A stretch of DNA of 64,000 nt from Candidatus Butyricimonas faecavium (GCA_944321125.1 CALUKD010000001.1:277733-341732), one strand, 5' to 3'. Shown: positions 29,298-38,775, numbered from the stretch's first letter. Notes: generated by a model not told the origin, from the letters alone. Program-made: numbers and translations.

Positions 29298-30453
29298 ATT
29301 TCATTCTCACAATAATTGCTCTCCCTTTTAATTCAAATTCAACATTTGTTGTCATGGATATAATATCCAAGATTACATTACATTTATTATACTTCTCCAG
29401 ATCTCCGGTAAATACAAGATCTTTGGCTTCCGGATTTTGATAAAATACTGTAATATCATACCACCGGGCCAATTGCTTCATGATCTCATCCAACCGCATT
29501 CCTTCAATGATCCACTTTCCTTCGGTCCACGCAGTGAATACATCAGTATTCACCTGTTCCACGTTTATGTCATTTGTTTGGACATCATAAGTAATTTGCT
29601 CGCCAGGTGATATCATTCGAGAGACAACCATACCCTTCCCTTTAAAAGCAACACTTCCCTCCACCAAGGTCGTCTGTATATATGTTTCATCCGGATAAGC
29701 ATTCACATTAAATACGGTCCCTAAAACTGTAATATCACCATCTTCTGTTTCTACTATAAAAGGATGCTCAGAATCCCGAGAAACATGAAACAATGCTTCT
29801 CCTTCCAAATAAACCCGCCGTTCCTTCCCGACAAAGTGATCCGGGACACTTAATTTTGAATCAGAATTTATTATTACACTCGTTCCATCCGATAACACTA
29901 GATTATACTCTCCTCCTCTCGGCACAATAATTTTATTATATTTCATGATTTTTCCTGAATCATCAATTCTACTATGATCAGGTTTAAACTTTTCCACCAC
30001 TTGTTTAAAAGCAACAGAATCCGTTAATTCTACCCGTTGACCGGAATTAAATACTAAGACAGCTTTTGTAGTTCCTGGTTCAATGGATATTTCTTTTGCA
30101 ACTTCCGTAACCTGAAATTGATTACTCTTCCAAAACCAATAACCTACACCGCCCAAAAATAAAGGAAGCAACAACACAGCGACATATTTAATAATTACCC
30201 TCCAAACATATCTCTTTGGAGCCCTATCTGCGTAGATAACAAATTCATCCCAAGCATTTTTAGAATCCACAACCCGACTCTCCTCTCCCGTGTAGTACTT
30301 ATCAAAATACTGTTGTGCTTTACGATAATATTCTCTGTTACCTTCATCTTCTGACAACCACTCCTCAACCTTTTCTTTCTCTTCAGCAGAGGAAACTCCC
30401 AGCAAATGCTTCGCAATTACATCCCACTCTATATATGTCTTATCATCCATCAT
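29296..30453 (-). CDS. FecR-family anti-sigma factor (locus 2)
   Basis: 385 residues. The N-terminal cytoplasmic part contains EEWLSEDEGNREYYRKAQQYFDKYY. A transmembrane helix lies near residue 85-105 (VIIKYVAVLLLPLFLGGVGYWFW). The periplasmic FecR domain has VPRGGEYNLVLSDGT and LEGEALFHVSRDSEHPF, and a DUF4974 domain follows (LARWYDITVFYQN...FTGDLEKYNKCNVIL). It should bind the ECF sigma encoded 81 bp upstream and release it on the SusC signal. The start could also be the ATG at 30450. Organisation sigma-fecR-susC-susD is complete here, unlike locus 1. Confidence 0.92.
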   Translation of the reverse strand: MMDDKTYIEWDVIAKHLLGVSSAEEKEKVEEWLSEDEGNREYYRKAQQYFDKYYTGEESRVVDSKNAWDEFVIYADRAPKRYVWRVIIKYVAVLLLPLFLGGVGYWFWKSNQFQVTEVAKEISIEPGTTKAVLVFNSGQRVELTDSVAFKQVVEKFKPDHSRIDDSGKIMKYNKIIVPRGGEYNLVLSDGTSVIINSDSKLSVPDHFVGKERRVYLEGEALFHVSRDSEHPFIVETEDGDITVLGTVFNVNAYPDETYIQTTLVEGSVAFKGKGMVVSRMISPGEQITYDVQTNDINVEQVNTDVFTAWTEGKWIIEGMRLDEIMKQLARWYDITVFYQNPEAKDLVFTGDLEKYNKCNVILDIISMTTNVEFELKGRAIIVRMK

Positions 30454-30489
30454 GATTTTTTTAATTAATCATTCATAAGACACATCTGT

Positions 30490-30508
30490 TAAAAAAACGG
30501 AGTACAAA
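30490..30508 (-). promoter_or_regulatory. Conserved element upstream of fecR, locus 2
   Basis: On the - strand TTTGTACTCCGTTTTTTTA, 37 bases before the fecR ATG and just past the sigma stop. It is very close to the locus 1 element (TTTGTCACCCGTTTTTTTG), and the similarity continues into ATGTGT about five bases later. Confidence 0.45.
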
Positions 30509-30534
30509 GGCACTTATTATTTTTTGAAAAATAT

Positions 30535-31101
30535 TCAAATACCTTCTTGTAAATACTCAATAAATAATAAAATAGGTATCAATTTCTCACGCAATATACG
30601 ATAAGCCCGTTGCACTTGAGTCTTTACAGTCGTCTCGGCAATATCCAATTGTTCGGCAATTTCTTTATTTTTCTTTCCCTCAACCACTTTCAACAAGATA
30701 ATTTCTCTACATTTATCAGGTAACGAATCCAAAGCTTTCTGAAGACGTTGTTGAATCTCTTCATCAATAACCACATCTTCCGTACCGGAAAAAAGTTGGG
30801 CTTCAAATAATTTATTATTATGTTCGTCCCTAATCCTTCGGTCCCGCAAAACGTTCAAACAACGATTCCGCACGGAAGTAAACAAATAAGATTTTATTGA
30901 AGTCGTAACTTGTAGTGTTTCGGAGTGATCCCACAAATGAAAAAACAAATCCTGAACCAAATCCCTTGCCTCTTCTTCATCATATAAATAACTCTCGGCA
31001 AATAGCACTATTTTGGAAAAATAATACTCATAGAGGAATCTAAACGCCTCTTTATCACGCTTCTTTAGCCGAGCTAAAATTAAATTCTCTTCGATATCCA
31101 T
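30535..31101 (-). CDS. ECF sigma factor (Bacteroidetes FecI-like family), locus 2
   Basis: 188 residues. Sigma region 2 (about 8-75) contains KEAFRFLYEYYFSKIVLFAE and ARDLVQDLFFHLWD. Region 4 (about 120-175) contains LPDKCREIILLKVVEG and the helix-turn-helix KNKEIAEQLDIAETTVKTQV. The protein ends in a short hydrophobic tail (LIPILLFIEYLQEGI), a feature shared by the three sigma factors here. It should direct RNA polymerase to locus 2 promoters when freed from FecR. A TAAATTTG sequence at 31133-31126 on the - strand is a possible promoter -7 element, but I see no good -33 partner. Confidence 0.93.
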   Translation of the reverse strand: MDIEENLILARLKKRDKEAFRFLYEYYFSKIVLFAESYLYDEEEARDLVQDLFFHLWDHSETLQVTTSIKSYLFTSVRNRCLNVLRDRRIRDEHNNKLFEAQLFSGTEDVVIDEEIQQRLQKALDSLPDKCREIILLKVVEGKKNKEIAEQLDIAETTVKTQVQRAYRILREKLIPILLFIEYLQEGI

Positions 31102-31161
31102 GAGTACATTTTCAAATTATTCAGACAAATTTATGTAAGAAAATTGAATTACAGTGTCCAC

Positions 31162-31728
31162 TCACGAGAATAAAAAGAAAATTAATATGGCTAACCCCTC
31201 CCCTAACTCTTCTCTCACGAATGCATAAGCCCGTTTTTTCTGGGTTTTCACAGAATTCTCACTAACCCCCAATCTTTCAGCAATCTCCTTTACCTTACAT
31301 CCCTCCATGCTCATAAATAACACCTGCCGCTGCTGATCTGATAATTTATCCACAGCACTATAAAATTTATTCACGACATCTTCCTCCACCGCACATTCTA
31401 TCACAAGCTCCTCTTCTTGATTCTCAAGAAGCTCACTTCCCCACTTTTCATATAATTCTTGCACAAATCCTCGATCTCTTACCGAATTTAAGGCTCTAGT
31501 ATACACTGTACGGTACAAATAGCCGACTAACGAAGGAGCATCTGGGAACTGTGTCCCAGAATCCCATATTTTGATAAAACAATCTTGAACTACATCCTCT
31601 GCCAGATCCGAATCTTTCACTATCTTCGACGCATAATTACACAGTGCAGGGTAGTATTTTCTATACATCTCCCGCCATGCTCCTTCACGTTTCTTATTGA
31701 CACTCTCAATAAACCGATCCACGTCCAT
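31162..31728 (-). CDS. Second ECF sigma factor, no adjacent fecR of its own
   Basis: 188 residues. Sigma region 2 has WREMYRKYYPALCNYASKIV and AEDVVQDCFIKIWD. Region 4 has LSDQQRQVLFMSMEGCKVKEIAERLGVSENSVKTQ. The tail is hydrophobic (GLAILIFFLFS). It lies 60 bp upstream of the locus 2 sigma gene, in the same direction, with no fecR between them. Since locus 1 has a fecR without a sigma gene about 12 kb away, this could be its partner. It may also be regulated with the locus 2 sigma or act on distant genes. Identity as an ECF sigma is secure; the partner is inference. Confidence 0.92.
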   Translation of the reverse strand: MDVDRFIESVNKKREGAWREMYRKYYPALCNYASKIVKDSDLAEDVVQDCFIKIWDSGTQFPDAPSLVGYLYRTVYTRALNSVRDRGFVQELYEKWGSELLENQEEELVIECAVEEDVVNKFYSAVDKLSDQQRQVLFMSMEGCKVKEIAERLGVSENSVKTQKKRAYAFVREELGEGLAILIFFLFS

Positions 31729-31806
31729 AGCTATTCATCATTTCGGTTCTAACTAAAGACAAATATGCAAATAAAACTTTACTCTCCCAAATTCATTCCA
31801 ATTAAG

Positions 31807-32439
31807 TTAATTTTTCTTGCCTAAAAAATGTTTCTGTAAATCTATCACATCTTTCTCGCCAAGTACAGTGTAATTCATTTTACTCTGCACGATAATCCGG
31901 CAAGCCATTTCAAAAAATAAAGCCCTCTCTAACACCTCATCAAAATCTTTTCCACACACTACCTGCCCGTGATTACTCATCAAAACAGCATTATGCTCTT
32001 TCATTGCTGTAATTACCGCTTCCGCTAATTCTAAAGAACCGGGACGAAAATAAGGAATCACTGCAATATCCCCGATATGATAGGGAATTTCCAATGTAAC
32101 ATTGAAATTCTCCGGCTTCTCTTTCATACAAGCCACTACAGTCGCATATTCAGATTGGAAATGCAACACCACGTTTACATCCGGACGTTCCTTTAAAATA
32201 CCTAAATGAAAACCACTCTCCATAGAAGGACGCACGTCATTTACGGATTGCCCCGAAATAATATCACACACGGCAATTTTTCGGGGTTCTAAAGTAGAAA
32301 GCCATGTTCCTGTTCCTGAAATAAATGCTTTATCTCCAACACGCCATGATAAATTTCCACTACTACAACACATCAATTTTGCATCCGCATAGCGTTGTGC
32401 CTGAGTTGCAAAAATAAGTTTCTTTTTTTCTTCAATCAT
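31807..32439 (-). CDS. Class II aldolase/adducin-family protein (FucA/AraD-like) with an altered metal-ligand motif
   Basis: About 210 residues from the ATG at 32439; the upstream TTG at 32460 is less likely. The family motifs are in order: SSGNLSWRVGDKAFISGTG near residue 26, a MESGFHLGILKERPDVNVV block carrying the catalytic Glu, VLHFQSEYATV, and MSNHGQVVCGKDFDEVLERA near the end with the third histidine. FucA and relatives cleave or epimerise sugar phosphates with Zn bound by three histidines. Here the usual H-x-H pair reads H-F-Q, so one ligand is replaced by glutamine. Either the metal site differs or activity is lost. No sugar pathway genes are next to it. Substrate unknown. Confidence 0.85.
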   Translation of the reverse strand: MIEEKKKLIFATQAQRYADAKLMCCSSGNLSWRVGDKAFISGTGTWLSTLEPRKIAVCDIISGQSVNDVRPSMESGFHLGILKERPDVNVVLHFQSEYATVVACMKEKPENFNVTLEIPYHIGDIAVIPYFRPGSLELAEAVITAMKEHNAVLMSNHGQVVCGKDFDEVLERALFFEMACRIIVQSKMNYTVLGEKDVIDLQKHFLGKKN

Positions 32440-32594
32440 AATTTCAATATTAAACCACAAACGGTATTGTAAATAGCAAAAACATATTCAGAAAAACAAG
32501 AGTCCTTAGCTATTTTTATTTACTCGGGTAACAAAAGAAAAAACTGTTCACGGACAAGAAGGTAAGTAAACCATTCTTAGAACATCAACATGGA

Positions 32595-34916
32595 CTATTG
32601 TCTCGGTTTAGCAGGTAAAGTAAACCAGAAAGTACTTCCTTTACCCTCCTCGGAAATCACACCGATTTCTCCCCCCAACTTATAGACAATAGTCTGGCAA
32701 ATGGCTAATCCTAACCCCGTACCGTTAGTAAAACTATCTAATTTAACAAAACGTTTGAAGATTTCATCTTGCTTTTCTAACGGGATTCCCTTCCCCGTGT
32801 CAGAAACAAAAAATCGTAACCCATTCGCCTGCTCCTCATAACCAAAATGGATATACCCTTTATTTGTAAACTTTAATGCATTATTCAAAAAATTCGAAAT
32901 TACCTGCATTACCCGATTCTTCTCCGTGTAAATAACACACTCATTCACGTGAGAAGTGAAAGAAATATCAACATCAGGATACTCCATATTCTTTTGACGA
33001 TAGCTCATTTCCAATCCACGCAGCATCTCGTTTATATCGACCATGTCATAAATAAATTCCAATGTTCCCGCCTCAATCTTTGACAAATCCAGAATATCAC
33101 TAATCAACTGCAATAACAACTCATTATTTCTATTAATAATGGCCATATACTCCGCTTTATCCTTCGGATCATCCGTGTTAACCAATAATTCACTGAATCC
33201 CACGATGGCATTCAAAGGCGTACGGATCTCGTGACTCATGTTAGACAGGAATATCGACTTCAACTGATCGGACATCTCTGCCGCATCCTTCGCCCGTTTC
33301 CATTCATTGGCAATCCGGGTTCGTTCAGAAACATCTTCGTATTTCAACACAACTCCTCGAATTTGCCCCTCGTTTTTCATATCATAAACAGGCGTGGCCG
33401 TAATCTCTACGGTGAATTCATCATCAAAAGTAACTTCTTTCATTTCTCGTTTTCCCGTCTTTAACGCTTTCTGCATCACACAACCCGGGCAAGGAGAATC
33501 CCGATGCATAACATCCTCGTAGCAACATAACCCGGCCTTATACCTACCAGCCAGCGGATACTCGGAATACTGGGCCAAATTCTCCCACTCGATCATGTAG
33601 TCCGGGCGAAGATACACCAATCCATTATTCGAGTGGTCAAGAATAAGCTGGTTAATCTCCTGAATTTTCTCCACATTTTGCTTTGCCTCCATCAAGGTTT
33701 TCTCGTATAACTTACTTTCGGTTATATTTCGTAATGTCCCAACAACCCGCAGAGCTCTTCCTGCAATATCCTTTTTCTCAACCGTTAAATACAAGTCATA
33801 ATAATCCTCATATAGCCCTAAAACATCATAACGAACCTCCCTGTGCAAATTATCTATCCGTCCGTCCTTTATATCCGCCAAAAGCTGTAACATAACCTCC
33901 CGGTCATCCGGATGCATGTTTTCAACAGCCTCCAATGCGGACTGACCATCCCGTTCCTTACAAAAACCTTTATTTCCGACCTTAAATTCAGGGTATTTAA
34001 ACCGGATAAGATCTTCTTCTAAATCCCAGATCACGGGAACCGTATTCGTAACCGAAAATGCCATCTGCAATTGCTGATTTACTTCCTGAAGTTGTTCCTG
34101 AATACGCATAAGATCTGTTATATCCCAGCGAGTAGCCAACAACCAATGATGCACATCGTTAGACACCACATTTTTATTCACGATAGAAACATGTTTCCCA
34201 CCATCGGGAGTCTCGTACACTTCTTGTACTTGATAAGAATTTCCTTCTTCAATAATTTTAAAATCGACATTCCGATAATACTCGCCCCGTTCCTTTCCAT
34301 ATACCTCTATATCAGTTTTACCGATAATTTCATCCCGAAAATATCCCCCCTGTAACTCACACTGCTTATTCCAAAAAACATATTTCAAATCATCATCTAT
34401 ATCTTTTATGATCAGAGGCATCGGCATATTATCCAACACAGAATTCAATAATCGCTGATTCTGTTTTATTGCAACCTCATTCTTCTTGCGTCCTGTAATA
34501 TCTCGTTCAAAGCAAGCCACCAAATTCTCCTGTACACGCTTAAACCGCCCCTCGTAATAGGTTACCTTGCCATGAACCGACACGGTATACTCCACCTCGC
34601 ATACTTTATCCGAAATCAACGCCTCCCGCAAATTAGAAATCACAATATCTACAAACGGAGGATCAACACAATCCTTCAAATTCCTACCAACCAATGTCTC
34701 CACCGGTAAAGAAAGTTTCACAGGATCAGCATTATAAATTTTCTGTATATTAAACTGGTTATCTACGATGAAAATCATATCAGGAACAGAAGCAATAACC
34801 TTTTCTGCCATAATATTTTCCATACCCCCTCGAAGAGCAGAGATTTTTCTCCTACGAGAAAAAAAGAACACAAAGTTTCCTAAGATCACTACTCCGGCAA
34901 TAATATATCCCCACAT
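32595..34916 (-). CDS. Membrane-anchored multi-PAS sensor histidine kinase
   Basis: 773 residues. One N-terminal transmembrane helix ([15 protein letters not shown]) is followed by about four PAS-type domains: roughly 35-150, 155-275, 285-405 and 415-535. The last PAS contains [16 protein letters not shown], a cysteine cluster that could bind metal or sense redox state. The HisKA domain has phospho-acceptor His near residue 562 ([19 protein letters not shown]). The HATPase domain carries [15 protein letters not shown] and GTGLGLAIC. There is no receiver domain and no response regulator gene nearby, so it is an orphan kinase. A promoter is visible just upstream. The signal is unknown. Confidence 0.9.
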   Translation of the reverse strand: MWGYIIAGVVILGNFVFFFSRRRKISALRGGMENIMAEKVIASVPDMIFIVDNQFNIQKIYNADPVKLSLPVETLVGRNLKDCVDPPFVDIVISNLREALISDKVCEVEYTVSVHGKVTYYEGRFKRVQENLVACFERDITGRKKNEVAIKQNQRLLNSVLDNMPMPLIIKDIDDDLKYVFWNKQCELQGGYFRDEIIGKTDIEVYGKERGEYYRNVDFKIIEEGNSYQVQEVYETPDGGKHVSIVNKNVVSNDVHHWLLATRWDITDLMRIQEQLQEVNQQLQMAFSVTNTVPVIWDLEEDLIRFKYPEFKVGNKGFCKERDGQSALEAVENMHPDDREVMLQLLADIKDGRIDNLHREVRYDVLGLYEDYYDLYLTVEKKDIAGRALRVVGTLRNITESKLYEKTLMEAKQNVEKIQEINQLILDHSNNGLVYLRPDYMIEWENLAQYSEYPLAGRYKAGLCCYEDVMHRDSPCPGCVMQKALKTGKREMKEVTFDDEFTVEITATPVYDMKNEGQIRGVVLKYEDVSERTRIANEWKRAKDAAEMSDQLKSIFLSNMSHEIRTPLNAIVGFSELLVNTDDPKDKAEYMAIINRNNELLLQLISDILDLSKIEAGTLEFIYDMVDINEMLRGLEMSYRQKNMEYPDVDISFTSHVNECVIYTEKNRVMQVISNFLNNALKFTNKGYIHFGYEEQANGLRFFVSDTGKGIPLEKQDEIFKRFVKLDSFTNGTGLGLAICQTIVYKLGGEIGVISEEGKGSTFWFTLPAKPRQ

Positions 34917-34948
34917 GACAATATGATTTAATTTTATGCAATATATTG

Positions 34949-34978
34949 CAAATATAACAATAATAAATCACCAAACAA
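34949..34978 (-). promoter_or_regulatory. Promoter of the PAS histidine kinase gene
   Basis: On the - strand TTG (34978-34976), 19 bases, then TATATTTG (34956-34949), matching the Bacteroidetes promoter pattern. The -7 element lies 33 bases before the ATG. Confidence 0.55.
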
Positions 34979-35000
34979 TTCCTTCATCGGGCTATAACCG

Positions 35001-35032
35001 AAATAAAAAAGCCATGCTGATAACAGCACGGC
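35001..35032 (-). terminator. Intrinsic terminator of dps
   Basis: On the - strand GCCGTGCTG-TTAT-CAGCATGGC (35032-35011, one wobble pair) is followed directly by TTTTTTATTT. It lies 26 bases past the dps stop. Confidence 0.85.
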
Positions 35033-35057
35033 CCTAAATACAAATTAAAACTTAAAC

Positions 35058-35534
35058 TTATTCACTTAAATATGCACGTAGCATCCACAGATTCTTTTCT
35101 TGTTCGGAAATATACGGGTTGATCATATCTTGAGTACCATCGTCACCGATTTCTGCGGCCAAAGCCAATATCTCACGTTCTTTCCGGATCAATATTCCCA
35201 AGTTCCCAACAATCTCCTCCACGCAACGCTTTCCATCGGAAACTCCCGTTACCTCTTTAATCTCTGCCTGTTTCATATAAGAAGAATACGAATGCAACGG
35301 GGTTCCCTCCAACGTAAGCACACGCTCTGCAATCTCATCTACCTTCTCAATAGCATCATTATAGTATTCTTCAAACTTAGCATGTAGCTCGAAAAAGTTA
35401 CTTCCTTTCACGTTCCAATGGAATCCTCTTAGATTCTGATAAAATATCTGGTAATTTGCCAACAAATCATTCAAATGGTTTACTAACTCTTTTGATTTTT
35501 CTTTATCCAATCCAATTAAATTTAGTGTTTTCAT
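35058..35534 (-). CDS. dps: Dps-family ferritin-like DNA-protection protein
   Basis: 158 residues, the usual Dps length. The ferroxidase-site pattern is present: NYQIFYQNLRGFHWNVKGSNFFELHAKFEE supplies the His and the next-helix His/Asp/Glu ligands, followed by YYNDAIEKVDEIAERVLTLEG and the conserved TPL segment. Dps forms a 12-subunit shell that oxidises and stores iron with peroxide and protects DNA in stationary phase or under oxidative stress. It is a single-gene unit with its own strong promoter and terminator. The start ATG at 35534 lies about 45 bases from the -7 element. Identity is secure. Confidence 0.94.
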   Translation of the reverse strand: MKTLNLIGLDKEKSKELVNHLNDLLANYQIFYQNLRGFHWNVKGSNFFELHAKFEEYYNDAIEKVDEIAERVLTLEGTPLHSYSSYMKQAEIKEVTGVSDGKRCVEEIVGNLGILIRKEREILALAAEIGDDGTQDMINPYISEQEKNLWMLRAYLSE

Positions 35535-35578
35535 ATTATTTGATTTTAATTATTACTATTCTCTTTATTTTTCTAATA

Positions 35579-35610
35579 CAAATATAGAATATGTTATAAT
35601 ATAAATCAAA
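35579..35610 (-). promoter_or_regulatory. Promoter of dps
   Basis: On the - strand TTTG (35610-35607), 20 bases, then TATATTTG (35586-35579), a full match to the Bacteroidetes -33/-7 consensus. Confidence 0.7.
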
Positions 35611-35763
35611 TCGATTGTTTTTATAAATGGATTTAATATATTTATATCATGTGATTTACATCATATTACACCCCCCAAAAACCAAGAATTTCCTCTAAAA
35701 AATATTTTACAACCTTCAAATTTACCAGTAATCTCATTTTTTTCGAAAAAAATCTATTAATCC

Positions 35764-35794
35764 TTTGCAGAATTCAAAAATTGCACTACATTTG
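35764..35794 (+). promoter_or_regulatory. Promoter of tRNA-Val
   Basis: TTTG at 35764-35767, 19 bases, then TACATTTG at 35787-35794, a full match to the TTTG-N19-TAnnTTTG pattern. It lies 20 bases before the tRNA. Confidence 0.8.
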
Positions 35795-35814
35795 CATCCG
35801 CAATCAAGCAACAC

Positions 35815-35889
35815 GGGCGCTTAGCTCAGCTGGTTCAGAGCATCTGGTTTACACCCAGAGGGTCGGGGGTTCGAATCCCTCAGCGCCCA
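35815..35889 (+). tRNA. tRNA-Val (anticodon TAC)
   Basis: 75 bases forming a complete cloverleaf. The acceptor stem is GGGCGCT / AGCGCCC with discriminator A, the D-arm includes TAGCTCAGCTGGTTCAGAGC, the anticodon loop is TTTACAC with TAC, and the T-arm has GGTTCGAATC. No CCA is encoded; the next bases are CAAAG. A perfect promoter precedes it and a strong terminator follows, so it is a single-tRNA unit. I see no duplicated 3' end or integrase suggesting use as an attachment site. Confidence 0.96.
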
Positions 35890-35891
35890 CA

Positions 35892-35918
35892 AAGAGGTTC
35901 AAAAGAACCTCTTTTTTC
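35892..35918. terminator. Terminator between tRNA-Val and the AlbA_2-domain gene
   Basis: AAGAGGTTC / GAACCTCTT stem with a 4-base AAAA loop, followed by TTTTTCTT on the + strand. It lies just after the tRNA. The opposite strand also has a T-rich tail, so it may end the convergent gene that stops at 35957 as well. Confidence 0.85.
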
Positions 35919-35956
35919 TTTAAAAAAATTTACACACTTTTGAGAACACTATCTTT

Positions 35957-38533
35957 TCAATTCTCCGAACGATACTCCACCTCCCGGTCGAAATGCGGAA
36001 CCACTAGAGCCTCCACCACCTTATCCCCGAATTGCTTTCTCTCGATTTGAATCGTCCGATCCACCTCTTCGCCGAAAGCCTCTTTAATTCTTTGATGAAG
36101 AAACACTTCATACCTGTCTAGATTACAACACAAATAATCCAAATCTGCCTGTATTCCAACAGGAACACCTTTGTCACTCATACCAATATACACAACTCCC
36201 CCCTCTCCATTCAAGAAATCACATATATCCTGCATAATTGAATCCAGCTGGGATTCCACATCTACATGTTTCGCTCCCACCGGATAAACCAACGAATTTT
36301 TAAACGTCCGCCTTCCCTCTCCATCCTCGAACATAGAAGTTTCCTTTTCTTTCCTTCTCAAGGACAACAATTCCAATAACTCATCCCCTCTCCAACGGGA
36401 CTCTTTGGAAATATTTCCATCCACCCCCTCGGCTAGAATACACTTGGCCACTTCTGCCACATACTCATTTTCCGAATGAGAAAAATGTTCCAATTCATCT
36501 GCAAAAGAAGGGTCATCATACGATGCCAACATCTTCACTACCGCCCATAACGGTTCCAATGCCGGATAAGCCCGGAAGTCCTTTTCCAAAGCCCCTAAAT
36601 CCAACGTACCTAAACGTCCCTCTATAAATTCATATTTCACGATCAAATGATTGATCAAACAATCATAATACCCTTTCAAGCGATAATCACCTAGCACGTG
36701 TGCTAACAAGCGAATAAAATAAAGTAGATTCAGATTCTCCAAACAAACCTCTTGCGTTAGATAAAGCTGCAACAACCGGATCAACTCCTTCACGTACTTA
36801 CCCGAAACCCCGATAGAACGCTCAATCTTACCCGTGTTAAACTTCCCCTGCCCGTCCTTGTTTTTATATTCCTTACACTCCTCTATATAACTGTAAACCA
36901 AATTGGCAACCGCCTCATGTCGGTCAAATCGTTCCTTCGTGGTACCCAGAATTTTTCCTTTAATCCTTCCTACCGGAGGAACATCGGTAATTTCCAAAAG
37001 ATAATATCCCCCTCTCTCCTCACTCACCCCTTCTGCAAGAGGAGTCGATACCAAAAAACCACTTTCTGACAACCATGTTAAAAAACCGTTTTTCTCACTC
37101 AAAAGCAAGGCATTACACTGGTCCCCTTCCCGCAAATGCTCCACGGCCACCTGATTCAATTCCTCCCAAATCGAGAATTGTAGGCGATCATCCTCCGACT
37201 CGACCACTGTCGCCGTCATAATATCCCCGGGATGGAGAATATCCTTCAAACTATCCAACCTTGCCCGTGTTACTTGACTGACATGCAATATCCCCTGTCC
37301 ATCATACTGCGGGTCCACGACCGTAACGAAAGCCAACGTGGGTTTATAATTATGAACTAACTTCACCCGTATATTCACAACAGCCCCCACAGGTGGTCGT
37401 TTCTTCTGAATCACGTTCTTTCTCAATTCATCCGAGAAATCAGCAAGAATACTTCTCCATGCTTGGGTTGCGCCCACCAAACCTTCCTCAAAACTCAACT
37501 TTTTCTTACTATATCCGAGTTTTAAAGCGACACCGTCAATCTCCATCAGCGTGTCAAACTTCAACGAAACCGGTGCCGCCAGCGTGATGGCCTTCGTTTC
37601 CACTAATAATTGCCCGTGTCCCTCGTACAAACGTCCCTGACAATTTCTTATCGCATCAACCGTTTTTTCTGCAATAGATTCCACCAAGACAGGGATGGAA
37701 AACTTTAACAAATCTTCCCACGTGAATACTGCATTCTTTTGGTTAAACAACAAAGAATTGAATGCATTTTTTCGAATTACCTCCTCTTCCTCCCCCTGCA
37801 ATACATACAAATACCTGAAAAACATAGAACGCAAACTTGCCAGCTCTTCCTGCACGGAATCCCCTAACAAAATCCGGGCACCCAAAATCCAAACGGCCTC
37901 TTGAATTTGATCCTGGGTATGTCCCTCAAAACACAATACATCGTCCTGTTCTCTCACGAGAGCTACCCGTTCATTAAAACATTTCATCACCCGGGGATTT
38001 GGCTTATTCAGCGTGTTATACACCAGCAAAATGAGCCCTCGTGCCGGCAATAAATGCAATTTTGAACTAAATCGAACGATTGTCAATAACGTTATCCACA
38101 CGAGTGATTTTTTATACAGGTAACCCGATACCATTAATTTCTCCAACTTTGAGGTAACGTATTCTCCTTCCTCATTTGCCTCAATCAACCGGACCGCCTC
38201 CCTACTGGCAATAGCCTCATCCAAGTAACGTTCTATTTGCATACGGGCATCATTCAGTTTGACCCCTTCAAAACATTTCAAATAATCGGATCCCTCAAGC
38301 ATCCATTCCAAAATACGAATAAAAATATCATTCAGAAGAGCATAATCTTCCAAAATCATTTCCTCTCCCCCTAACTCTGCACGAACAACACCCAAGAAAG
38401 AAAATATCCACTCCGGCCCTTGTTTTCCAACAACCGTGAAATCATAATCACAAATATACTCATCAAGAATGCCCGCCTCTTCTTTCGTGAGAGGAAGTTC
38501 CTCGAACAAGCGTTCAGGAGATACAAAATCCAT
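35957..38533 (-). CDS. Large protein with C-terminal AlbA_2/Schlafen-type domain and S1-like segment
   Basis: 858 residues, no signal peptide, probably cytoplasmic. Most of it (1-370 and 470-740) is helical and not recognised. A central stretch around 380-450 (GILHVSQVTRARLD...LHPGDIMTATVVES) looks like an S1/OB fold. The last ~110 residues match the AlbA_2 (divergent AAA_4/Schlafen) pattern: ESQLDSIMQDICDFLNGEGG, VVYIGMSDKGVPVGI and a final EYRSEN that equals the domain's usual 'RSGN' end. Such domains occur in nucleic-acid-linked and defence proteins, but usually near the N-terminus. No partner gene is adjacent. Function unknown. Confidence 0.65.
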   Translation of the reverse strand: MDFVSPERLFEELPLTKEEAGILDEYICDYDFTVVGKQGPEWIFSFLGVVRAELGGEEMILEDYALLNDIFIRILEWMLEGSDYLKCFEGVKLNDARMQIERYLDEAIASREAVRLIEANEEGEYVTSKLEKLMVSGYLYKKSLVWITLLTIVRFSSKLHLLPARGLILLVYNTLNKPNPRVMKCFNERVALVREQDDVLCFEGHTQDQIQEAVWILGARILLGDSVQEELASLRSMFFRYLYVLQGEEEEVIRKNAFNSLLFNQKNAVFTWEDLLKFSIPVLVESIAEKTVDAIRNCQGRLYEGHGQLLVETKAITLAAPVSLKFDTLMEIDGVALKLGYSKKKLSFEEGLVGATQAWRSILADFSDELRKNVIQKKRPPVGAVVNIRVKLVHNYKPTLAFVTVVDPQYDGQGILHVSQVTRARLDSLKDILHPGDIMTATVVESEDDRLQFSIWEELNQVAVEHLREGDQCNALLLSEKNGFLTWLSESGFLVSTPLAEGVSEERGGYYLLEITDVPPVGRIKGKILGTTKERFDRHEAVANLVYSYIEECKEYKNKDGQGKFNTGKIERSIGVSGKYVKELIRLLQLYLTQEVCLENLNLLYFIRLLAHVLGDYRLKGYYDCLINHLIVKYEFIEGRLGTLDLGALEKDFRAYPALEPLWAVVKMLASYDDPSFADELEHFSHSENEYVAEVAKCILAEGVDGNISKESRWRGDELLELLSLRRKEKETSMFEDGEGRRTFKNSLVYPVGAKHVDVESQLDSIMQDICDFLNGEGGVVYIGMSDKGVPVGIQADLDYLCCNLDRYEVFLHQRIKEAFGEEVDRTIQIERKQFGDKVVEALVVPHFDREVEYRSEN

Positions 38534-38743
38534 TATTCTTATTTTTATTAATGCAAAAAATATTCAAATATGCGTATCCTCGTGGAAACGCCACACCTCA
38601 TGACAATAAAATCAATGTCCCCATTCCTCCTCAATGAATCACAATCATGCAAAGTAACAACTTTTTTCTGAAAATCAACACTTCAAACTATTACTAATTT
38701 TATTCCACACACCTCCAACCTTCACGTTACGCCACAAAATATA

Positions 38744-38775
38744 TTTTCAATCCTCGCTAATTTTCATTACATTTG
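38744..38775 (+). promoter_or_regulatory. Probable promoter of the GNAT gene
   Basis: TACATTTG at 38768-38775 matches the -7 consensus. The -33 position has only a T-run (TTTTC at 38744-38748) rather than TTTG. The element overlaps a possible TTG start at 38773 and so argues against that start. Confidence 0.4.

Noticed and set aside
35815..35889. tRNA-Val as an integration site
   Set aside because: No repeat of its 3' end elsewhere in the window and no integrase gene.
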